Assembly (NCBI GenBank): GCA_907163375.1 | Contig: CAJQUW010015612.1 | Location: 248,101 to 312,100, forward strand | Reading direction: 5' to 3' | DNA length: 64,000 nt | Origin: Prostheceraeus crozeri | Lineage: Eukaryota; Platyhelminthes; Polycladida; Euryleptidae | Shown here: piece by piece, positions 56,111 through 64,000 of the stretch | Layout: every line of letters begins with the position of its first letter | How positions within the stretch are numbered: the stretch's first letter is position 1 | Notes under the pieces: model-generated | What the model was told of the DNA's origin: nothing | What the model saw: only the letters and a program-made list of their open reading frames with translations | Database searches by the model: none | Program-made: the position numbers and the translations under genes

Positions 56111-58880
56111 TATGGATCAAGTCGGCGATGTCAAAAGATTTGAAGGTGTCGGTTCTTGATTACAGCACGACTCAACAAGGGTCAGGTCATCTGCATACTT
56201 AATCAATCGCGAATTTAGACTGTGAGCTTTCAGCTCCGCGACAAACAGCGCGAACAGATGAGGGCCCAAAACGAAGCCTTGGGGCACTCCTGAAGTTGCC
56301 ACGAAAGTTGGTCCAACTATGCCATCCAAACTTGCTCTGAGATGACGGTCGACAGGATATGAATGCAACCATTGAGTAGGCGTTGAAATTGAAGCTTGTC
56401 GAATGCCTTAGCGAAGTCAAGGCAAGTCAGTCTAACACCCAAATTGCTAGGATCCTCCATAAAAGATGTTGCGCAATCATGGATATCAATCAGCTCTCAA
56501 GTGGTCAAGCCCAGGGTCTGAAGGCGTGCTGATTTTGATCAAAGGACTGTAAGAAATGATACTTCATTGCGGAGAGAATTAAGCGCTCAAAAACCGTCGA
56601 TACAATTGACAGCAATGAAATCTGCCTGTAGTCATTGGCAGTAGGATTTGCCTTCTTGGGAATGGGACGCACGAAAGCATGATTCCACACATCGGGGAAT
56701 TTCCTGGTCGCTATTGACGCGCGGTAAATCTCGCAGAGGCTCACATATTATATCAGCACTCTCATACAAACGACGAGCACATATACAGCATTGTCGGATC
56801 TTGATGATTGCCTGAGTTTCAATTGCTTTAGGAGAAGATAGACGTCTAAGGGATCAATGTAGACGTTCCAGTATTCATTCACAAAGTCACGCAATTCTTG
56901 ATCAAGAACAAAAGAAAGCTTGAAAATCTCAGACACTTCGAGGAGGAATTGACTCAACTCAATACCAACCTTTGGAGTAACGGAGGCTAGCTGATATCCC
57001 TGGAACTCACGGACGACACTCCAGATATTTTTTTCCTTGCTGATGACATTGCTGCATCACTTCGCTTTGGCTTTGAAAATTTCAACATGAATCTTGTCCT
57101 TCAAATGATAGTACACCGGCCAATTACGGGATCGATAAGCAGACCAGCGATCATTAATAAGCTTTTTAATAAGTAAGCCATGGCTTACTTATCCCTGGAA
57201 AGTTCAACCTCGTATTGTGGAATGACGGACATTGCTTCCAAAAACATCTCATAAAAAGCCATGCATTTCTCATCTATGTTTATAGCGTTGTACTTTTTCG
57301 AAACTAGAGGATGAGAAATCAGACAAAAGCATTTGCATGTTACCAAATCTATTGTCAAAAACGTAGTAAAAAATGATTAGCTAAAACTTTCAGTTCATCA
57401 ATTATATACAGAATGGAACGAGCATTCAATGACAGCAATGATGGGTAGTACGCACATGGGAAAATCACAGACAAAATTTTTGACTGAATCACGACTCACA
57501 CCTGACCTTTGTAAATCACTACGTCTAAGCCAGCTGCTTTTTGTCGTCGAAGCTCTTGTCGGAGGAGAAATTGTTCGTGTTGGTGCTGTTTCGTCAAATT
57601 ATTGGAGGCGAAAACATTTCTGACCGGATGGAATTTTTTTAGTCTTTAGATCTTCGAAAGAATTCCACCTTTTAGAAACTGTCTTGAAAACGAACTTTAA
57701 AGTCCGCACCTTGTCTCAAGCTAGCTTTCCAAATCTATTCATTGTAGCAGCTTTCACGTGCCAAGTCCAAGATACCCGCACATCTGTTGAACGCTTTTCA
57801 TGTCAACTTCCTGACGCACTTTCAATGACCCATCGGTTTTTTTCTCGCGTTGATGTCCAGCGAAGTGAGTGGCATCGTGAAGAAATTCTGATGAGTGAAT
57901 CACGCAACGATGAGAACTGAGCAAACTGCACTAGCCTGACATGAGAGAGACAACGACGCTATAAACCTTCGACAGTAGCGAATAGATTGAATTTTGATTT
58001 TTTATCACAATATCGCAATACCTTGAGCACACAGAAGTGATTGCACGATAACTGATGGCATCAGGGTAGTTTTTACATTGATATGGAGCACACTAGATTC
58101 TATGTAGCTGTATAATTTTTTGCATGTAGGCCAACAAAATTCTCAGAAGCATCACAATTGTATAATTTCATTCATTTAAAAAAGTCTTTTCTCTATAAAA
58201 CCTATCCTATCAATATAGACAGTAAATGATGCTCCAGAGCCTTTCTTTACAACTACGTACTACTGATTATTTGCTGAGCACTTTAACTTTTGAAGAAATT
58301 AGAGATTTTCAATTGTCATGGAATGACGAAAATAAAGTCATGAATGACGTTTTGAGCTTCTTATAATTAACTTGACTTTTTGTCATAAATTCGCTGTACC
58401 ATAAGAACACTGAAGTGATCACAAGACAATAATTACGGATACATGCGGTCTGCCTACATGTAGGCCTGTAGCCATGCATGAAGATAAGAAGATTGAAATT
58501 AGAATCGAGGACAAACTGTGTATTCGAAGAACGTACCCGGTAACGAAAATTAAAGCTCTGTGCTTATCGCTGATATAATTCCTCATCAAAAGAATAGAAA
58601 ACCAAATCAATTTATCAAGCGCAACAACAATCGATGTACTACAGTCGTTGTTTTCATGATATTTGTGGCTGAAGGAGCGCATTCTCTTTGATGTTGAAGA
58701 GCCAGTCAACTCGGGAGATTCGGTCAATCAATAAATGCATTTTCTAAGTGAAGTAGAATTGGATGTCCCCATTTCAAAGGATAATCAATTCTCTAAAAAA
58801 TTCGAATACTAATCCCCAGCGGCGATTATTGTTTCTCATTCCAAGGTAAACACCTAAACCTATTAAACTTAGGATCAATA
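55010..58880. repeat. Direct repeat, copy 1 (~3.9 kb)
   Basis: Matches 60730-64000 from GTGATCATATGAAAAGCAAC onward, with a ~530-bp extra block at about 55490-55990 and small indels. It includes a CR1-like LINE. It also begins with what in copy 2 is part of a piggyBac transposase. Confidence 0.88.
56117..57620 (-). pseudogene. CR1-like LINE reverse transcriptase (copy 1)
   Basis: Minus strand, in order: YRASIATRKFPDVWNHAFV and PIPKKANPTANDYRQISLL (RT start), FDQNQHAFRP, and then, in other frames, SGVPQGFVLGPHLFALFV and LIKYADDLTLVE with the YADD box. Upstream (~57600-57380) is a trace of the AP-endonuclease start. The domains are split by stops, and most of the endonuclease is gone. Confidence 0.88.
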
Positions 58881-59890
58881 GGCAAACGGCATGTCCAAAT
58901 ATTATGTAATTGTTCGCCTTCATCATATCACTAAACTGCACACACGAGTATATACAGCATCCGTACACTTGTACCTTGTAAATGAAGTAAAAACAAAGCA
59001 TTCCAATTCAACATTCATTTTTTCATTAATTCTATTCCTCTCTCTGACATTGCAAAAATGTCGATCGATAGCATCTGAATGTTACTTTTCAGGGCCACTT
59101 TCTATCATGCGGGCTATGAGTTACTTTTCAATCGGAAGAAAATGCAAACTTCACAATCTCTCATCGGACATCGTCCTAGAAGATCTCTTAATTCCTTTAT
59201 GAGTAGAAAGCACAGCTAGTCACTCTAAGCGTGGTGAGTGTTTTCAGTAGCTTTTCAGTCGAAGGAAAATCTTTAGAAAAATCACATACCGACAGGTTCA
59301 AAACCCTGCTGCACGTCCTGTCTGACCAACAAGCTCATCGGTTTTATACAAAACTTGCAATTCAGCACGAAATTTGTTTGGCAAAACATGCATCATATCT
59401 TTATGGATAGAACAAACCAAATTATTAGGAGATAAGTGAGATATAGCATTGCCGTTACACTGGGTAATGTTTGAGAGGAGTCTTTACCCTGATGTCTCTG
59501 CCAACTCGAGATATTACTGGATGACGTTTATGAACAAAGGATGTTTCCATGCCAGTACATAATTACATCATATGTGTGTTTAACTTCTTAATATTGAATC
59601 TTCTTTCACCATGTATTTTTCTCCACTTTATGATGTGTTACTAATAGGCTTCAAATATTGTAGTATAAATATCAATAATTGCTTATGATAAGATTTAGCC
59701 CCTTCTTTACCAATCAAAATTTGCAAAATTTGCACTCGTACCAAAGAATTTGAAGATTTTCATCATATTTATATCTCCTGTTTTCTATCAAGATTATGCT
59801 TTCTTTTAGTTGTTTATTGCTTATTTATGCTTACATTTATGTATAATAATTCAAAAGTACCTCAAGTTAAAAAAATTCAAGTTTTTTCAT
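57630..59890. other. No supported gene
   Basis: AT-rich. A 102-codon minus-strand frame (58727-58419) with hydrophobic segments is also present at 63940-63632, but both lie in the direct repeat, so the duplication explains its survival. A 75-codon frame with one membrane-like segment (59001-58774) has no further support. Confidence 0.5.
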
Positions 59891-59929
59891 GCACATGCTC
59901 ATGTACATAACAGTAAAACATGTTTACTG

Positions 59930-60831
59930 GTGACAGTTACCAAGGCAATCAACACACAATCCGGGTTTGTCTGGACACTGCACACATTGGAATCGTGAAT
60001 CCTTTCGCACTCCGTCTTGATAACAAACTCTGCATCTTTTCTTGGGATTCTGCTTCTTTTCGGTCGCAGGAATCTTCTGGATAACATGCATTGGCTCATG
60101 TGAACTAAAAGCATCACCGTCTGCTGATACTCGTCTTCCTGCTGATCCAGGCCTTTTTCTTGTTGATTGTGTTCCAATGAGTTGTAAGATACAGGATCGG
60201 GTAAACTCCTTGAATTCTGCACTTCTGTTCTTTTCATTCTTGTAACGGATGTATGCATTCAGAAGAAGTCGTTGGATTATATTGAACCCTACCTTTTTGA
60301 ACCAGACATGACTTTTTTAACCATGTTGTAGGGTAACAAGTACTGGTCCGCCTTATCGACACCAGCCATATTTTTGTTGTACATTTCAACGACGTTCGGC
60401 TTATGAATAGTAATCTGATTCACACCTATAGCTGTCCGTTCTTTGGCAATACATCCCGCTTTATCAACTGACGAAATTGAATAGAATTCCTTTTTGTCGG
60501 AGAATTTCACGATCAAACATTCTTCTTTCCGTACAAATGGCGATTCTCCTTTGCTCAGTTTCTTCAGGATAAGATTTCGAGGTACGCTGCGATTTATTCG
60601 TAACGTACCCCTGACGCCTGTATTTCTCAAGAAAAGATAGTTTACCAGACGTGCGCTAGTATACCAATTATCGATATGAACTATTTTTCCTTTAAGACAG
60701 CCAGATTTCTGAAGAAGACTGACCATAAGCGTGATCATATGAAAAGCAACTTGCCACTGGTACAGCAAATTGACAGAATCAAAGACAATGATTTCAATTA
60801 ACTTTGAAAGATGTAAATGGGTCCAAATCAT
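59930..60831 (-). pseudogene. piggyBac-type transposase, C-terminal part
   Basis: Minus strand: KIVHIDNWYTSARLVNYL (the conserved DNWYTS block with a catalytic Asp), GVRGTLRINR, then NMAGVDKADQYLLPYN (the GVDxxDQ block). After frame changes comes the Cys-rich domain: RCRVCYQDGVRKDSRFQC, then QCPDKPGLCVDC near 60045-59940, typical of piggyBac C termini. These enzymes cut and insert at TTAA. The N-terminal half is missing or replaced at ~60.73-60.83 kb, where the direct repeat begins. Confidence 0.9.
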
Positions 60832-63800
60832 TATTCAGATTCAAGAAGTGAAACATGAATTTAGTGAATCATAACATCATGCCACTGAAAATTGAATTAG
60901 AAACAAAATTTCAGCCAAGAAAGCACGAATAATATCGTAACTTTTTCATGATGACTTTCATTATAATACGGATTATGAAATTCCCTTGACAATCACCTTG
61001 ATTTCAGCTTTGTTAGGATGCTTATTAGCAAATATTCATTCCTTTTGATATCAAACTTGCTTCATACTACTTATGAAGGGGCTTCATATCAGTCGTATGT
61101 AAACACAGGAAAAATTTGAAAATTTTAGCTTTTTAAAAACTGCTCAAATAATCTTTAGACCGCAGAAATGCTGTCTCCGCAAAAACGGAATCTTTTCACA
61201 TAAAAAGTTTCACTGTATGCAGATACTTTTTTGAGTCGACACTCTGCCTACTATACTTACTCTATGGATCAAGTCGGCGCTGTCGAAAGATTTGAAGGTT
61301 TCGGTTCTTGATTACAACACGACTCAACAAGGGTCAGGTCATCTGCATACTTAATCAATCGCGAATTTAGACTGTGAGCTTTCAGTTCCGCGACAAACAG
61401 CGCGAACAAATGAGGGCCCAAAACGAAGCCTTGGGGCACTCCCGAAGTTGCCACGAAAGTCGGTCCAACTATGCCATCCAAACTTGCTCTGAGATGACGG
61501 TCGACAGGATATGAATGCAACCATTGAGTAGGCGTTGAAATTGAAGCTTGTCGAATGCCTTAGCGAAGTCAAGGCAAGTCAGTCTAACACCCAAATTGCT
61601 AGGATCCTCCATAAAAGATGTTGCGCAATCATGGATATCAATCAGCTCTCAAGTGGTCAAGCCCAGGGTCTGAAGGCGTGCTGATTTTGATCAAAGGACT
61701 GTAAGAAATGATACTTCATTGCGGAGAGAATTAAGCGCTCAAAAACCGTCGATATAATTGACAGCAATGAAATCTGCCTGTAGTCATTGGCAGTAGGATT
61801 TGCCTTCTTGGGAATGGGACGCACGAAAGCATGCTTCCACACATCGGGGAATTTCCTGGTCGCTATTGACGCGCGGTAAATCTCGCAGAGGCTCACATAT
61901 TATATCAGCACTCTCATACAAACGACGAGCACATATACAGCATTGTCGGATCTTGATGATTGCCTGAGTTTCAATTGCTTTAGGAGACGATAGACGTCTA
62001 AGGGATCAATGTAGACGTTCCAGTATTCATTCACAAAGTCACGCAATTCTTCATCAAGAACAAAAGAAAGCTTGAAAATCTCAGACACTTCGAGGAGGAA
62101 TTGACTCAACTCAATACCAACCTTTGGAGTAACGGAGGCTAGCTGATATCCCTGGAACTCACGGACGACACTCCAGATATTTTTTTCCTTGCTGATGACA
62201 TTGCTGCATCACTTCGCTTTGGCTTTGAAAATTTCAACATGAATCTTGTCCTTCAAATGATAGTACACCGGCCAATTACGGGATCGATAAGCAGACCAGC
62301 GATCATTAATAAGCTTTTTAATAAGTAAGCCATGGCTTACTTATCCCTGGAAAGTTCAACCTCGTATTGTGGAATGACGGACATTGCTTCCAAAAACATC
62401 TCATAAAAAGCCATGCATTTCTCATCTATGTTTATAGCGTTGTACTTTTTCGAAACTAGAGGATGAGAAATCAGACAAAAGCATTTGCATGTTACCAAAT
62501 CTATTGTCAAAAACGTATTAACCAAATTGTTTTACCACTTTTAGTGGTAAAAAATGATTAGCTAAAACTTTCAGTTCATCAATTATATACAGAATGGAAC
62601 GAGCATTCAATGACAGCAATGATGGGTAGTACGCACATGGGAAAATCACAGACAAAATTTTTGACTGAATCACGACTCGTACCTGACCTCTGTAAATCAC
62701 TACGTCTAAGCCAGCTGCTTTTTGTCGTCGAAGCTCTTGTCGGAGGAGAAATTGTTCGTGTTGGTGCTGTTTCGTCAAATTATTGGAGGCGAAAACATTT
62801 CTGACCGGATGGAATTTTTTTAGTCTTTAGATCTTCGAAAGAATTCCACCTTTTAGAAACTGTCTTGAAAACGAACTTTAAAGTCCGCACCTTGTCTCAA
62901 GCTAGCTTTCCAAATCTATGCATTGTAGCAGCTTTCACGTGCCAAGTCCAAGATACCCGCACACCTGTTGAACGCTTTTCATGTCAACTTCCTGACGCAC
63001 TTTCAATGACCCATCGGTTTTTTTCTCGCGTTGATGTCCAGCGAAGTGAGTGGCATCGTTGTGACGACGGATACGAGAGGAACACAAAGATGCAAGAAAT
63101 TCTGATGAGTGAATCACGCAACGATGAGAACTGAGCAAACTGCACTAGCCTGACATGAGAGAGACAACGACGCTATAAACCTTCGACAGTAGCGAATAGA
63201 TTGAATTTTGATTTTTTATCACAATATCGCAATTCCTTGAGCACACAGAAGTGATTGCACGATAACTGATGGCATCAGGGTAGTTTTTACATTGATATGG
63301 AGCACACTAGATTCTATGTAGCTGCATAATTTTTTGCATGTAGGCCAACAAAATTATCAGAAGCATCACAATTGTATAATTTCATTCATTTAAAAAAGTC
63401 TTTTCTCTATAAAACCTATCCTATCAATATAGACAGTAAATGATGCTCCAGAGCCTTTCTTTACAACTACGTACTACTGATTATTTGCTGAGCACTTTAA
63501 CTTTTGAAGAAATTAGAGATTTTCAATTGTCATGGAATGACGAAAATAAAGTCATGAATGACGTTTGAGCTTCTTATAATTAACTTGACTTTTTGTCATA
63601 AATTCGCTGTACCATAAGAACACTGAAGTGATCACAAGACAATAATTACGGATACATGCGGTCTGCCTACATGTAGGCCTGCAACCATGCATGAAGATAA
63701 GAAGATTGAAATTAGAATCGAGGACAAACTGTGTATTCGAAGAACGTACCCGGTAACGAAAATTAAAGCTCTGTGCTTATCGCTGATATAATTCCTCATC

Positions 63801-64000
63801 AAAAGAATAGAAAACCAAATCAATTTATCAAGCGCAACAACAATCGATGTACTACAGTCGTTGTTTTCATGATATTTGTGGCTGAAGGAGCGCATTCTCT
63901 TTGATGTTGAAGAGCCAGTCAACTCGGGAGATTCGGTCAATCAATAAATGCATTTTCTAAGTGAAGTAGAATTGGATGTCCCCATTTCAAAGGGTAATCA
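60730..64000. repeat. Direct repeat, copy 2, running off the window
   Basis: Counterpart of 55010-58880. It keeps a 35-base stretch (GTTGTGACGACGGATACGAG...) at ~63058 that copy 1 lacks, and extra bases near 62518. Confidence 0.88.
61269..62778 (-). pseudogene. CR1-like LINE reverse transcriptase (copy 2)
   Basis: Same order of blocks as 56117-57620. Its upstream end is clearer: LLSLNARSILYIIDELKVLA (62518-62778) is the start of the AP-endonuclease domain of CR1/jockey LINEs, and is followed directly by post-endonuclease sequence, so the endonuclease has been deleted. The YADD box is at ~61330. Confidence 0.88.

Noticed and set aside
58419-58727. Hydrophobic 102-codon ORF conserved at 63632-63940
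   Set aside because: Both copies are inside a recent direct repeat, so conservation is not evidence of selection.

Overview
This is nuclear DNA of an invertebrate-type animal, made almost entirely of transposable elements. I find no intact host gene, no rRNA or tRNA gene, and none of the marks of bacterial coding. Evidence for a metazoan nucleus: spliceosomal introns with GTAAGT donors, TATA boxes, AATAAA signals, and a mix of Tc1, piggyBac, hAT, a Mag-type Ty3/Gypsy element, RTE-like and CR1-like LINEs, and a Polinton-type element. The species cannot be named from the sequence.

1-31.4 kb: a large tandem segmental duplication (copy 1 about 1.95-15.46 kb, copy 2 about 15.93-31.43 kb). The copies differ mainly by later insertions, so each serves as the empty site for the other. 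Copy 1 carries a CACTG-ended element (4726-5723) and a Gypsy/Mag retrotransposon with 198-bp LTRs (8227-12516). Copy 2 carries an unidentified insert (20751-22495), a 3.3-kb element with arrays of short palindromic subrepeats (23831-27129), and a 764-bp MITE into which a 1.5-kb hAT element has jumped (27408-29679 overall). Decayed Tc1 transposase and RTE fragments are shared by both copies.

31.96-46.38 kb: the centre of interest, a 14,421-bp Polinton-type element. It has 1.15-kb terminal inverted repeats, AG...CT ends and a 6-bp target duplication (CACTTG), and it sits inside an RTE reverse transcriptase whose frame closes when the element is taken out. It encodes a protein-primed family B DNA polymerase (minus strand; spliced 5' end; N-terminal C2H2 fingers and an endonuclease VII-like motif), a DEDDh exonuclease with a RING-like cluster, and a small protein resembling one TATA-binding-protein repeat. 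It also encodes three stand-alone copies (A1, A2, A3) of a domain also present at the polymerase N terminus, and two paralogues (B1, B2) of unknown function. I see no integrase, packaging ATPase, capsid protein or protease. Several genes (polymerase, A1, B1) carry stops or frameshifts; A2, A3, B2 and the TBP-like ORF are open. The likely scheme is a self-replicating, non-packaged element with its own transcription factor, whose integration used an enzyme from elsewhere or since lost.

46.4-64 kb: the rest of the interrupted RTE, another LINE RT on the plus strand, a pair of 1-kb inverted repeats around a 2.2-kb spacer (49.7-53.9 kb), two copies of a CR1-like LINE on a direct repeat of about 3.9 kb (55.0-58.9 and 60.7-64.0 kb), and a piggyBac transposase remnant between them (59.9-60.8 kb).
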